Shown here in pieces: positions 8,098 to 17,238 of a stretch of DNA of 64,000 nucleotides. Each line of letters begins with the position of its first letter. Positions within the stretch are counted from its first letter, which is position 1. The stretch comes from QQWI01 sp964522015 (lineage in GTDB: Bacteria > Bacillota > Clostridia > Peptostreptococcales > Acidaminobacteraceae), in assembly GCA_964522015.1 (NCBI GenBank), contig CAZFST010000011.1:1-64000 (forward strand), read 5' to 3'. The notes beneath the pieces were generated by a model. That model did no database searches and was not told the origin of the DNA. It saw only the letters and a list, made by a program, of their open reading frames with translations. Both the position numbers and the translations under genes were made by a program.

Positions 8098-8595
8098 GTG
8101 AATACAAATCTCATAGAAGCCCTTAGTCATTATACCAGCACACCAGCAGATAGGGTCCCAGAAATCCCCCTTTATATGGATCAAGTCCTGTCCTATCTAG
8201 AAACTACCTTGGAACCCTTAAAGCGAGATGCTAAAGAACCTTGCCTGACAAAAACCATGTTGAACAATTATGTGAAAGCAGGTCTAATCAAACCACCTAC
8301 CAAAAAAAAGTACGATCAGAACCATCTGATGACCATTACCATGCTGTACCGACTAAAGAGCACCCTGCAAATGAAGGATATTGAAAAATTCCTCAGCAGT
8401 ATTGGAAAAACAGAAACCTTAGCTTATTATCAGCGCTATCTCGCCACAGAACTAAAAGTCAATAGGCGGATCAAAGACCGTCTAGACACCTTGGATTTAA
8501 GCGATAAAGACCATGTGATTGAAGCCATACTTGAACTGGCAATTGAAACAGATGCCCAGCGGCGACTGGTGGAAGCTTTGATTGACAGGCTATGA
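8098..8595 (+). CDS. DUF1836 domain protein, MerR-like helix-turn-helix
   Basis: This 165-residue protein starts at a GTG with aaaggag seven bases upstream. The central segment (about 55-100) reads TKTMLNNYVKAGLIKPPTKK followed by LMTITMLYRLKSTLQMKDIE, which resembles a MerR-type winged helix that turns on a non-canonical ligand domain. This is the signature of DUF1836 proteins, which are small, often stand-alone, putative DNA-binding proteins of Firmicutes. The regulated genes are unknown. It lies 76 bp upstream of mutY on the same strand and is divergent from the HlyIII operon. Confidence 0.8.
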   Translation: MNTNLIEALSHYTSTPADRVPEIPLYMDQVLSYLETTLEPLKRDAKEPCLTKTMLNNYVKAGLIKPPTKKKYDQNHLMTITMLYRLKSTLQMKDIEKFLSSIGKTETLAYYQRYLATELKVNRRIKDRLDTLDLSDKDHVIEAILELAIETDAQRRLVEALIDRL

Positions 8596-8671
8596 TTTGT
8601 AGACATCTATGTAATTTGATGGATACAAAACCATTATTAATCAGCGGCCAAACGACAAAAGGACAAATACC

Positions 8672-9796
8672 ATGACATCAGAAATGACACAAGGCCTACT
8701 GATATGGTATTATGAACATCAGCGGCCATTACCTTGGCGACAAACCACAGACCCTTATGCGATCTGGCTCTCAGAAGTCATGCTCCAGCAAACCCAAGTG
8801 GTGACTGTGATTCCTTACTACCACAAATTTTTAAGCAAATACCCGACGGTCAAGCATCTAGCAAACGCACAAATGGACGAAGTCCTTAAGCTTTGGGAAG
8901 GCCTTGGCTATTATTCAAGAGCCAAAAGACTCATTGCTTGTGCCCAAAAAGTGGTTGAAACCTTTGACGGGCAGTTTCCAAAAACCAAGGCACAAATGTT
9001 GACCCTCCCAGGGGTTGGGTCCTACACGGCAGGGGCAGTCCTTGGTATCGCTTATAATATCAAAGAACCAGCGGTTGATGGGAACGTTCTAAGGGTCTTA
9101 TCCCGGTACCTTGCCTGGGATCTAGACGTTGCTAATCCTAAAAATAGACAAGTCTTTGAAGACTATTTAAAAGACCATTTACCAGATGATATGCGAGGGT
9201 TTAATCAGGCAATGATGGAGCTTGGGGCAATGGTTTGCACCCCTAAACAGCCAAGTTGTCAAAGGTGTCCAGTGAAAGACGGTTGCACCGCCTTTCAAGA
9301 AGGGACCGTCTCCAATTACCCGGTCAAGAGTAAAAAGAAAAAATCCCCCATCAAGGAAGTAGCAGTGGTGGCTCTTAGCTATCAAGGACAATACTTGCTG
9401 CATCAAAAAGACCAAGAGGGACTACTGGGTGGCTTCTGGGCTCTGCCATATGGGGTAGGAGAGTCATTAGAAGAAGCTCACCAAAATCTTCAAGAATGGC
9501 TTGATACAGAACTGAAAAAAAATAAACTCTGGGGACTGGTAGCAGAACCCTCCGCCCAGTTCAATAGAACCCTGATTGATGACCCTGAAATTGCTACAGT
9601 CAAACACGTTTTCACCCATCAAACATGGCTAATGCACCTGTACCAAATGGAAATCTCAAAAGACTTTTACCAAGACACCCTAACCATAGACTACCCCCCC
9701 ATCGCTTGGGTGGGCGATGTCCATCAAGTGGCAAAGCTCCCCATTACCACAGCCATGAAAAAAAATATTGCCTTGCTCACTAAAATAAAAAAATAG
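8672..9796 (+). CDS. mutY: A/G-specific adenine DNA glycosylase
   Basis: The 374-residue enzyme removes adenine mispaired with 8-oxoguanine. The catalytic glutamate E35 sits in WLSEVMLQQTQV, the helix-hairpin-helix is LPGVGSYTAGAV (about 112-123), the catalytic aspartate is D136 in AVDGNVLRV, and the 4Fe-4S cluster ligands are C189, C196, C199 and C205 with the usual C-X6-C-X2-C-X5-C spacing. The C-terminal third is the NUDIX-like 8-oxoG recognition domain. Length is normal. The next gene, an aldose-epimerase homologue, begins 10 bp downstream, so they are probably cotranscribed. Confidence 0.96.
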   Translation: MTSEMTQGLLIWYYEHQRPLPWRQTTDPYAIWLSEVMLQQTQVVTVIPYYHKFLSKYPTVKHLANAQMDEVLKLWEGLGYYSRAKRLIACAQKVVETFDGQFPKTKAQMLTLPGVGSYTAGAVLGIAYNIKEPAVDGNVLRVLSRYLAWDLDVANPKNRQVFEDYLKDHLPDDMRGFNQAMMELGAMVCTPKQPSCQRCPVKDGCTAFQEGTVSNYPVKSKKKKSPIKEVAVVALSYQGQYLLHQKDQEGLLGGFWALPYGVGESLEEAHQNLQEWLDTELKKNKLWGLVAEPSAQFNRTLIDDPEIATVKHVFTHQTWLMHLYQMEISKDFYQDTLTIDYPPIAWVGDVHQVAKLPITTAMKKNIALLTKIKK

Positions 9797-9806
9797 AGGA
9801 AAACAA

Positions 9807-10670
9807 ATGATGATCAAACTTCAAAACGACTTTTTAGAAGTCACTATTGCTAAATTCGGCGCAGAACTTAAATCCGTGATGGATCTTAATAATCCCTACC
9901 AATACATGTGGCAAGGGAATGCCCCGTACTGGAAGCGCACAGCGCCTATACTTTTCCCTTTTGTGGGGGCCCTAAAAGACAAAACCTATCACTACCAAGG
10001 CCAAACCTATACCATGGGCCAGCATGGTTTTGCCAGAGACTACGACTTTAACCTGATTTCCCAATGTGAAGAGCAAGCAACCTTTGAGTTACGGTCCACC
10101 GAGGCCACAAAAGCCAACTATCCCTTTAACTTTGTTCTTAAAATCAGCTACACCCTCCACGAACGGGTTTTAGCTGTTAGTTATCAAGTTGAGAATCCAT
10201 CTCCCCAGGAAATTTTGTGGTTTTCAATTGGGGCTCATCCAGCCTTCAACGCTGAACTAGTCGAGGGTACCTGTGAACTTTTCTTCGAAGTACCAGAAAA
10301 CCTCAACACCGAGATTATTGACTTAGAAAGAGGACTAATTCAGCGGGAGTTTCGTCCCATGGGGGATCAAGTAGATAGCCTAAGACTCTCCCCCTCTGTG
10401 TTCGATCACGATGCCTTGATATTTGGTCACCTGAAATCCCGTTATGTGTCCCTTCATAATGCCACAAGTAATCGCCGGGTATCCATGTCCCTTGTGGGGA
10501 TCCCAAAACTGGGGATCTGGACTGATAAAGGACCATTTGTATGCCTAGAACCTTGGTGGGGAATTGCTGATTATGTTGATACCAACCAAAACTTAGAAGA
10601 CAAAGAGATGATTCGAAAACTGAACCCTGGGGCAGCTTATCAGTGCGGTTACGATATCGCTTTTGAATAA
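9807..10670 (+). CDS. aldose 1-epimerase family protein (LacX-like)
   Basis: A 287-residue protein of the galactose-mutarotase fold, closest in pattern to the LacX/YeaD-like branch. Visible motifs are FGAELKSV, WKRTAPILFPFVG, GQHGFARD and the active-site region IGAHPAF, with a conserved C-terminal FVCLEPWWG and a catalytic-type glutamate. Such enzymes interconvert anomers of sugars or sugar phosphates; the substrate here is unknown. The ATG is preceded by agaggaaa, and a second ATG follows directly. It shares a transcript with mutY, and a strong terminator follows about 50 bp after the stop. Confidence 0.85.
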   Translation: MMIKLQNDFLEVTIAKFGAELKSVMDLNNPYQYMWQGNAPYWKRTAPILFPFVGALKDKTYHYQGQTYTMGQHGFARDYDFNLISQCEEQATFELRSTEATKANYPFNFVLKISYTLHERVLAVSYQVENPSPQEILWFSIGAHPAFNAELVEGTCELFFEVPENLNTEIIDLERGLIQREFRPMGDQVDSLRLSPSVFDHDALIFGHLKSRYVSLHNATSNRRVSMSLVGIPKLGIWTDKGPFVCLEPWWGIADYVDTNQNLEDKEMIRKLNPGAAYQCGYDIAFE

Positions 10671-10721
10671 GTTTGATGCTTGAACACCCGAGTAATTGGC
10701 TCCGTTTTACTTTTTTTCTAT

Positions 10722-10766
10722 AAGCTTGTAGAATGACCGAAAGGGCTAATTCTACAAGCTTTTTTG
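10722..10766 (+). terminator. rho-independent terminator after the mutY operon
   Basis: Perfect 13-bp arms AAGCTTGTAGAAT (10722-10734) and ATTCTACAAGCTT (10749-10761) enclose a 14-base loop and are followed by a T run. Confidence 0.9.
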
Positions 10767-10836
10767 TTAACAGAACGTAATGGCAAAATCGAGAAACTTC
10801 AGTATAATAGAGGTAGTGGCTAAAAAGGAGAAACAG

Positions 10837-12531
10837 ATGACCAAATACTTGAAAATAATACTGAGTGTAGTCTTGATATTAGGGCTAGCAGCTTGTTCTA
10901 CAACAACTGATAAAGGCAAGATACCTACACAACCCAATAAGGACCAAGCAATCACCCCAAAAGAAGGACAGAGTGAAACCCGTACCATTATGCAAAACAC
11001 GAAGGTCAGAACAGCTATCGCCTTAGCCTTAAACAAGCAAAAAATTATTGAGACTCAGCTAGGAAGCGGCTCTAAAGCAATCGATTATCTTGTACCATCG
11101 GGGATTATGAGCACAACAGCCGGTGAAGATTTTAGAAAAGCTGGCACTACTGGTTACTTGAGTTACAATCCTGAACAAGCAAAGACCTTGTGGGCTCAGG
11201 CCAAAGAGGAACTCAAATTTGAAACCCTTGAAATCACACTATTAACCTTTGATGCACAGGTTGCAACAGAAATCGCTCAGGCATTTAAAGAACAAATAGA
11301 AGCCACATTAGTAGGCCTCACGGTTACAATCGTTGCAAAGCCTTTTGATGAAAAAGTCAAACAAGCTGCAGCAGGAGAATTTGATATGGAATTTACAGGT
11401 TGGGGCCCTGATTATCCAGATGCCCTTACCTATTTAGATATTTGGGCAGGGGAATCCGTTTATAATACTGCGGGGTATAAGAGCGAAGCCTATCATGATT
11501 TATTGGAAAATGCCAATTCTGCACAAGTTGCTTCGGATAATGATGCCCGCATCGCTGCACTTCAAAGTGCTGAAAAGCATCTGCTAGAAACAGATGTTGT
11601 CGCTTTGCCCGTTTATCAACGGGGTGGGGCGGTCTTACAACAACCCTATGTTAGCGGTATGCTAAAGCATAATTTTGGACCTCGATATACCTTTAAGAAT
11701 GCCAGAACGACCTTGATGACCCAGGGCAAGAAAATCATTCGACTGGTAACCCCTGAGGACTTAACCACCACCGATGGCACATTGGCCAATAGTGATGTAT
11801 CTGTTACAGTATTGGCTAACATTAACGAAGGCCTTGTAAGAATCGGTGAAAATGATCAAGTGATGCCGGGTATGGCTAGCAAATGGGAGAAATCAGAAGA
11901 TGGTTTAACCTATAAGTTTCACCTGCGCGAAGGCGCACTCTGGTCCAACGGCACACCCGTCACGGCCCAAGATTTTGTGTTTGCATGGGGACGCTTAGCA
12001 GCCCTATCAACCCAAAACACTTCAAATCGCATGCTGGCTACAGCGAAAATTAAAAATTATGCCAGTGTCATGTCAGGAGAATTGAATTCCGATCAATTGG
12101 GTGTTAAAGCACTGGATAGCGCTACTTTACAAGTGACATTAGAAGAGCCGGTTCCTTACTTTTTAAAACTAATCACGTATCCAGGTTTTTTTCCTCAGTC
12201 AGAGGCTTTTGTTAAACTGATGGGGTCCCAATATGGGGATTCCCTTGAAACAAGCTTGTTTAATGGTCCCTTTGTTTTAGAGAGTTGGGACATTGGTTAT
12301 GGTTATCATCTGGCTAAAAATCCTACCTATTGGGATGCTGCCGGGGTTGCCATTCACGGGGTGGACTATCGTTTGATCAAAGATGCCAAGGTTGCTTTAT
12401 CCCAATACGAAACAGGGGAAATTGACAGCGTTTCTTTGGTGGGTGTTATGATGCCTGACTTCAAGCAACACCCTCAGTTAAAAACGTATTTTGATGCGAC
12501 GGTGTATTACTTTGTCTTTAATATGCGCTAG
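10837..12531 (+). CDS. lipoprotein with a circularly permuted OppA-type solute-binding fold, copy 1
   Basis: The 564-residue protein starts at an ATG after aaaaaggag and has a lipoprotein signal ending LAAC (C20). It belongs to the family 5 solute-binding proteins (peptide-binding OppA/DppA type), but the lobes are in reversed order. Residues about 54-288 match the usual C-terminal lobe, from KVRTAIALALNK through FTGWGPDYPDALTYLD to QQPYVSG and RYTFKNA. A linker of about ten residues leads into the usual N-terminal lobe (about 299-564): NINEGLVRIGENDQVMPGMA, LREGALWSNGTPVTAQDFVF, FNGPFVLESW, YYFVFN. It stops exactly where a normal OppA would continue into KVR-A-ALA. No permease or ATPase genes lie nearby. 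It is a paralogue of the next gene with the same permutation. Confidence 0.85.
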   Translation: MTKYLKIILSVVLILGLAACSTTTDKGKIPTQPNKDQAITPKEGQSETRTIMQNTKVRTAIALALNKQKIIETQLGSGSKAIDYLVPSGIMSTTAGEDFRKAGTTGYLSYNPEQAKTLWAQAKEELKFETLEITLLTFDAQVATEIAQAFKEQIEATLVGLTVTIVAKPFDEKVKQAAAGEFDMEFTGWGPDYPDALTYLDIWAGESVYNTAGYKSEAYHDLLENANSAQVASDNDARIAALQSAEKHLLETDVVALPVYQRGGAVLQQPYVSGMLKHNFGPRYTFKNARTTLMTQGKKIIRLVTPEDLTTTDGTLANSDVSVTVLANINEGLVRIGENDQVMPGMASKWEKSEDGLTYKFHLREGALWSNGTPVTAQDFVFAWGRLAALSTQNTSNRMLATAKIKNYASVMSGELNSDQLGVKALDSATLQVTLEEPVPYFLKLITYPGFFPQSEAFVKLMGSQYGDSLETSLFNGPFVLESWDIGYGYHLAKNPTYWDAAGVAIHGVDYRLIKDAKVALSQYETGEIDSVSLVGVMMPDFKQHPQLKTYFDATVYYFVFNMR

Positions 12532-12577
12532 TGAGCGCTGACCATGCGCTAGTGAGCGCTGATTATGCGCAGTGAGT
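12523..12577 (+). repeat. 21-bp tandem repeat spanning the stop codon of the first OppA-like gene
   Basis: Units ATGCGCTAGTGAGCGCTGA(C/T)(C/T) lie at 12523-12543 and 12544-12564, with a partial third unit from 12565. The first unit contains the last codons and the stop of the upstream gene, so the repeat arose by duplication of the gene end. Confidence 0.9.
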
Positions 12578-12592
12578 GAATAGGGGTGACGG

Positions 12593-14374
12593 ATGACAAG
12601 GAACGGATCTGCTATCAGAGCTAAATGGCTAACAGTTGTCTTTTTAGGTGTGTTTATCTTAACGCTAAATGGTTGTGCACTTAATTCGGACCAGGCAGGG
12701 GCAAATTCTAAAAATGAAAATTCCGAGTCTAAAGAACCCAGTGTGGTTAAAGAACCCATTGTGTTAACAGAAACAGCAAAAGAAGTGCTCCAGAATTTGG
12801 ACGCTAGGCGGGCTTTTGCTTTAGCACTGGATAAAGAGGCGATTACCAATGGCATCTTAAAAAATGGTTCACAGGCCATTGATTACTTTGTACCCTATGA
12901 TATTGCAAAAAATAATCAAAATATTGATTTTAGAGAAGCCTACCCAAAGGGGTGGTCTCACTTTGACAAAATTGAAGCTTTAAAGTTTTGGGAGAAAGCC
13001 AAGAAGGATATTGGTTTTGAAAAAGTCACTTTAGATTTATTAACTTTTAATGGAAAGCAAACCCTATTGATTGCTCAAACCATCAAAGCAAATTTAGAAG
13101 CCAACCTACCGGGTTTAACAGTGGTCATCGTCGCACAGAATTTCAATGATAAATTAGCCACCTCTAAAAAGAAGCAATATGCCTTAGAGTATATTGGCTG
13201 GGTGCCAGATTATCCAGACCCCGTTACCTATTTAGACCTTTACGTTTCTACCAGTGGACAAAATAATTCCGGCTATAGTAATCCTAAATATGATGAGATT
13301 ATTAGAGCTGCCAAGTGTGACATCGCCATGCTCGATGGACAAAAGCGTTGGGAGCAGTTGCAAGAAGCAGAAAGGCAGTTGATTGAAGACGATGCAATCA
13401 TCATTCCGATCTTTCAAAGCGGGGAAGCATTTTTAGCATCGACCAATATGGCAGGAGTTAAAGCCCATAGTTTTGCTGGTAAATTCAATTATAAAGATGT
13501 TGAGATGGTCACTGCCAATGACCCTAAAGCACCTTTGGGTAATGATGAAAAAAAAGTGATTACCATTATGACCCAAGGGGATATCCAAACCCTTGATGTG
13601 AGTTTGGTTTCTAGTTCAGCCTCATTTGAAGTGATTGCAAATGTTATGGAAGGTTTAGTGAGTCTTAATCAAGAAGACCAAGTGGTACCTGGGGTTGCTA
13701 CCAAATGGGAAGCTTCTGCAGATGGTAAAAAATACACCTTTCACCTCCGGGGAAATGCTAAATGGTCTAATGGGGATCGGGTTACAGCTCACGACTTTGT
13801 CTATGCTTGGCAGCGCCTTGCTAACCCGAATACTGGGTCCAGCTATGGTTTTATTATTGAGTCAGCACAGATTGAAAACTACGCAGACGTACTTTCTGGT
13901 GTAAAACCTCCGTCGGAATTAGGTGTCGTTGCCAAGGATGACCTTACCCTTGAAGTCACCCTTGAAAATCCAGTGCCTTTCTTTGTGAAGCTCATGAGCT
14001 TTGCCTCATTCTTCCCACTTAATCAAGGAGTTGTGGAGGCAAAAGGTGAATCCTATGGCAAGGATATTAAATCCACTGTTTATAATGGTCCCTTTGTTTT
14101 GAGTCAATGGGATTCGGGTTTTGGTTATGCCATTGAGAAGAATCTATCCTATTGGGATCGCAGAGCTGTTAAAATTAATGGTGTCTCATTTAGGATTGTG
14201 GCAGATCCCCAGCGAAGTGTGGCTCTTTTTGACTCTCAAAAGCTAGACCGTTGCCTTTTAACATCCGATGCGGTGGACCAGTATAAGACCCACCCTGATT
14301 TTGGGACTAACCTAGAAAGTTCGGTTTATTTTTTAAGTTTTAATGTTGGCTTAGATGGTAAAGGCAATCAATAA
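12593..14374 (+). CDS. lipoprotein with a circularly permuted OppA-type solute-binding fold, copy 2
   Basis: This 593-residue paralogue begins at an ATG after aggggtgacgg and has a lipobox ending LNGC (C28). The lobe order is again reversed. Residues about 69-302 match the C-terminal lobe of OppA (ARRAFALALDKEAI, GWVPDYPDPVTYLDLYVS, YSNPKYDEII), and residues about 321-587 match the N-terminal lobe (VMEGLVSLNQEDQVVPGVAT, LRGNAKWSNGDRVTAHDFVY, YNGPFVLSQWD). It ends in YFLSFN plus a nine-residue tail. The linker between natural C and N termini is longer than in copy 1 (about 18 residues). As with copy 1, no transporter partner is in the window, so either it feeds a distant Opp permease or it acts as an orphan receptor. 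A bidirectional terminator follows. Confidence 0.85.
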   Translation: MTRNGSAIRAKWLTVVFLGVFILTLNGCALNSDQAGANSKNENSESKEPSVVKEPIVLTETAKEVLQNLDARRAFALALDKEAITNGILKNGSQAIDYFVPYDIAKNNQNIDFREAYPKGWSHFDKIEALKFWEKAKKDIGFEKVTLDLLTFNGKQTLLIAQTIKANLEANLPGLTVVIVAQNFNDKLATSKKKQYALEYIGWVPDYPDPVTYLDLYVSTSGQNNSGYSNPKYDEIIRAAKCDIAMLDGQKRWEQLQEAERQLIEDDAIIIPIFQSGEAFLASTNMAGVKAHSFAGKFNYKDVEMVTANDPKAPLGNDEKKVITIMTQGDIQTLDVSLVSSSASFEVIANVMEGLVSLNQEDQVVPGVATKWEASADGKKYTFHLRGNAKWSNGDRVTAHDFVYAWQRLANPNTGSSYGFIIESAQIENYADVLSGVKPPSELGVVAKDDLTLEVTLENPVPFFVKLMSFASFFPLNQGVVEAKGESYGKDIKSTVYNGPFVLSQWDSGFGYAIEKNLSYWDRRAVKINGVSFRIVADPQRSVALFDSQKLDRCLLTSDAVDQYKTHPDFGTNLESSVYFLSFNVGLDGKGNQ

Positions 14375-14376
14375 TA

Positions 14377-14414
14377 AAAAAACCAAGTCTCTAACCTAAG
14401 GACTTGGTTTTTTG
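14377..14414. terminator. bidirectional terminator between convergent genes
   Basis: Stem AACCAAGTC (14381-14389) / GACTTGGTT (14401-14409) is flanked by A and T runs. The stop codon of the minus-strand MFS gene lies in the loop, so the hairpin serves both transcripts. Confidence 0.85.
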
Positions 14415-15668
14415 TTGTCTGTGCTCTGATTTTTCTCTTAGTAGGAATGCAATGCAGCCCACCATGCGAAAGGCTGCCGTAACGTACAGGGCCACATAGA
14501 TACCATAGTGAGACAAGAAAAAATTTGCGAAAAATGGTGAGATAGCCAATGTGATATTGGTCAAGGTATTGTAATAACCCACATAGATAATCCGGTTTTC
14601 TTCTGGGGTAACCGTGAGCATATCCGCAAAGAGAACCGTGACAGTTCCGGCGACAAAGAGACCTGAAGCACTTGAAATCACAAGAAGTACCATGAGATTT
14701 GGGGAGAGCGCATAGATAATAGGTGTGATGGCCATGCCTGCGGCGCAAATGGTGGTAATCCTTTCGTTGCCGTATTTAGCAATCATCTTAGGCCAGATTT
14801 TATGACCCATAAACATGGCAATGGCAGATCCGATACTGATCAGACTGAGCCAGAATTCGTCGGCCCCAAGATTTTTAATCATATAGATGCTGAATAGCGG
14901 CCAACCCATTTGCCAGCCAAAGTGAAAGATGGTGGAAGCAGTGACGAACTTAGTGAACCGTTTATTGCTGAAGACTGTTTTGAAACTTCCTTTAAAGGCA
15001 AGGGGTTGACGGTTGGTGTTGGGTGTATAAACAAACTGCTTAAACCGAAAATAGGCAATCATCCCCACAAAGAAAGCGCTGAGATAGAAGATTTGATAAA
15101 TTGAAATCACATCGCTGTTGCTCTTTGGAATCAGCTTAAAGACAAAGCCGCTGGCAAGGGTCAAGAGGGTGGTATACACAATGGTATGCATACTTCTTTT
15201 GGCAATGACCTCTGGGCGCTTAATGGGGAAGAGGTCCCCAATTAAATCTTGGTAGGCCACGTTGTAGATTGCACTTGGGATTGTCATCAATGTCATGAGT
15301 AGAATAAAAATAAAAGGTTGCAATTTTGCGGGTATAAATGGCACAATAACAAGTGAGAGAACAAACCAGACGCTGACTAAGACCACTTGAGAGGTGATAT
15401 GCTTTTTATCGTTGACCCTGTTGAGTAAAAACACCCCTGGCAAAACCACAAAGATCATGATAAAACCTTTCATGGATGTGAAAAGTGAAATATCAAAGTC
15501 TGTGCCCCCAATCCGTTCTAGGTATTTGATGGCATAGGGGTTAAAGAGGGTGTTCATCAGTTCAAATAAAATGCCAAAACTAATGAAGATTTTCAAGTTG
15601 TGCTTAAAAAGCAAACTTTCATTGTTTAGCACTTCAGGAGAAGGGCTAGTTTTTGTCAATAATTTCAT
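14391..15668 (-). CDS. major facilitator superfamily transporter
   Basis: A 425-residue protein with about 12 hydrophobic segments and a cytoplasmic charged loop in the middle (around 205-225), typical of MFS permeases. The first half shows the loop RVNDKKH after the second helix, a weak version of the MFS motif A. There is no signal for a particular substrate family. The start is an ATG after gaggaaa. The gene is divergent from the Fe-S membrane protein gene and convergent with the permuted lipoproteins. Whether it works with those lipoproteins cannot be said from sequence. Confidence 0.8.
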   Translation of the reverse strand: MKLLTKTSPSPEVLNNESLLFKHNLKIFISFGILFELMNTLFNPYAIKYLERIGGTDFDISLFTSMKGFIMIFVVLPGVFLLNRVNDKKHITSQVVLVSVWFVLSLVIVPFIPAKLQPFIFILLMTLMTIPSAIYNVAYQDLIGDLFPIKRPEVIAKRSMHTIVYTTLLTLASGFVFKLIPKSNSDVISIYQIFYLSAFFVGMIAYFRFKQFVYTPNTNRQPLAFKGSFKTVFSNKRFTKFVTASTIFHFGWQMGWPLFSIYMIKNLGADEFWLSLISIGSAIAMFMGHKIWPKMIAKYGNERITTICAAGMAITPIIYALSPNLMVLLVISSASGLFVAGTVTVLFADMLTVTPEENRIIYVGYYNTLTNITLAISPFFANFFLSHYGIYVALYVTAAFRMVGCIAFLLREKSEHRQQKTKSLG

Positions 15669-15779
15669 GGTTTCCTCCAGACTATCCTCATCTATTGTAA
15701 GGGTTCTCTGAGGGATTCGTCAATATAATTCGATTACCGAAATAAATTAAATCATCAATAAAACAAACGGAGGTCTCCC

Positions 15780-17015
15780 ATGAGAAGACGCAAAGCAGGG
15801 CCAAGATCAGTGCCCAGTCCGGAGCGTAAGCCGGGAAAAATCAAACCCACTAGAAAAGTGGCGGAACAAAAGGATGAGATGACCCCTGAGCAAATCAAAG
15901 AGCAGGGTCTCAGACAGCTAAAACAGGCCGCAGCAGCTTACATTTTATTGGCCACAGCAGTTGCTGCCCTGAGCACTGTGTTCGCCCCAGGCCTGGACCT
16001 CACCAAGGCCAGCCGCATTGGCAACGTGTATGAGATCTTCCACACCGTGATTAGAACAGGCTTTGTCCTATTTGGGGGCATCCTGATGCTTGGGTTTTAC
16101 AAAACTCGGGACAAGCTTCGCCGTGAAAGTCTCACTAGCCTGATGATCACCATGATCATCGTCTTTGGCATCCTCCCCGTCACCACAGGTTATTACGATT
16201 TTCTGTACGTGCTCATGCCTTTTCCTTGGTCCACCTATCCATTGCAACTCCTATATGATGGCCACTTTTTAGCCTCGAATGTGGCTGGTCACTTTGGTGG
16301 CAATGGGGTCCCATGGCTGTTAGGCGCCTACATCCTTTGGCAAATTGGGATTTATACAGCGGTGGCTATTTACGGCAGGCGGGTATTTTGTAGTAGGCTT
16401 TGCGGCCATGCCGGAGCCCACGCCGAAACCTTTTCAGAAGCCTTTCCTTTAATAGGCGACTTTTCAAAGGGACGCAACCACATCTCTGCCAATCTGAAAG
16501 TCTTTCTCATTACCCTAAAGGCCTTGATCATCCTACTGAATTTTGGGCTGATATTAGCATGGGTGGCAATTCTAATAGGGGCCAAATGGTTAGATCCAAA
16601 CCTTTTAAGGGTGATAGAAAGCGTTAAACTTTTGGCCTTTGAATTTATTTTATTTTATCTATTGATGATTGTCCAAAGTGGCAGGGGGTATTGTTTCTAC
16701 TGTCCCGCAGGGACCATCATGGCATTTTGGGAGCTGCTCTTTGGCCACAACCTAAAAACCAACCTCGGAGTCTGCGTGGCTTGCGGTACCTGCAATGCCA
16801 ACTGTGAAATGGGCATTAATATCATGTCAAAAGCAAAAAAAGGCAAGCCCGTGCAATCCAGTCTTTGCGTTGGCTGTGGCCACTGCATAGACAGTTGCCC
16901 TACAAAAACCCTTCAACTCAAAAGGGCTCAAAAAACTCAAAATTCATCACAAAAGTCAGGAAACCCTAACAATACGAACCACCATGGAAAGGAAGGCTAC
17001 GATGACATTCTTTAA
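15780..17015 (+). CDS. NapH/NosR-like polytopic membrane protein with two 4Fe-4S sites
   Basis: The 411-residue protein has a basic cytoplasmic N terminus, about six hydrophobic helices between residues 50 and 310, and two CX3CP-like membrane-face motifs typical of the NapH/NosR group (RRVFCSRLCGHAG and GRGYCFYCPAG). A C-terminal ferredoxin-like domain has CVACGTCNANCEMG and CVGCGHCIDSCPT. Relatives pass electrons from the quinone pool or ferredoxin across or along the membrane. The ATG is preceded by ggaggt. The C-terminal tail after residue 385 is low-complexity and polar. It overlaps a small membrane-protein gene by 14 bp and heads an operon ending in a TtcA-like enzyme. Confidence 0.85.
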   Translation: MRRRKAGPRSVPSPERKPGKIKPTRKVAEQKDEMTPEQIKEQGLRQLKQAAAAYILLATAVAALSTVFAPGLDLTKASRIGNVYEIFHTVIRTGFVLFGGILMLGFYKTRDKLRRESLTSLMITMIIVFGILPVTTGYYDFLYVLMPFPWSTYPLQLLYDGHFLASNVAGHFGGNGVPWLLGAYILWQIGIYTAVAIYGRRVFCSRLCGHAGAHAETFSEAFPLIGDFSKGRNHISANLKVFLITLKALIILLNFGLILAWVAILIGAKWLDPNLLRVIESVKLLAFEFILFYLLMIVQSGRGYCFYCPAGTIMAFWELLFGHNLKTNLGVCVACGTCNANCEMGINIMSKAKKGKPVQSSLCVGCGHCIDSCPTKTLQLKRAQKTQNSSQKSGNPNNTNHHGKEGYDDIL

Positions 17016-17238
17016 ACCCAGAACCAAAAAGAGCATTGGCTCAAACAATGGCAATACCTACGCGCTTTTTAATATCAATAGCCATAAAGATTTAAAGGAC
17101 AGCCAGTATAATTCGAAGGTTGGGATTATCGGCATGCTTGCAGTATTAGCGGTGGCGGTGATTTCGGTGCTAGGCATCATATTTTTCAATCCTTTGATGG
17201 TTCAAGGGAGAGGCAAGGGGAAAGGCAAACGTAAATGA
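17002..17238 (+). CDS. small single-span membrane protein, unknown function
   Basis: A protein of 78 residues, starting at an ATG inside the 3' end of the Fe-S membrane gene with ggaaagg upstream; an in-frame ATG six codons earlier is less well placed. A polar N terminus is followed by one transmembrane helix (about 41-65, GIIGMLAVLAVAVISVLGII) and a highly basic Gly/Lys/Arg tail (GRGKGKGKRK). I recognise no family. Its stop overlaps the start of the next gene by four bases (ATGA), so it is part of the same translationally coupled operon. The position suggests an accessory subunit or membrane tether for the Fe-S protein or the PP-loop enzyme. Confidence 0.65.
   Translation: MTFFKPRTKKSIGSNNGNTYALFNINSHKDLKDSQYNSKVGIIGMLAVLAVAVISVLGIIFFNPLMVQGRGKGKGKRK

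Noticed and set aside
10837..14374. Explanation of the lipoproteins as fragments of adjacent normal OppA genes
   Set aside because: Each has its own start, lipobox, both lobes in one open frame and a stop; two copies share the same order.
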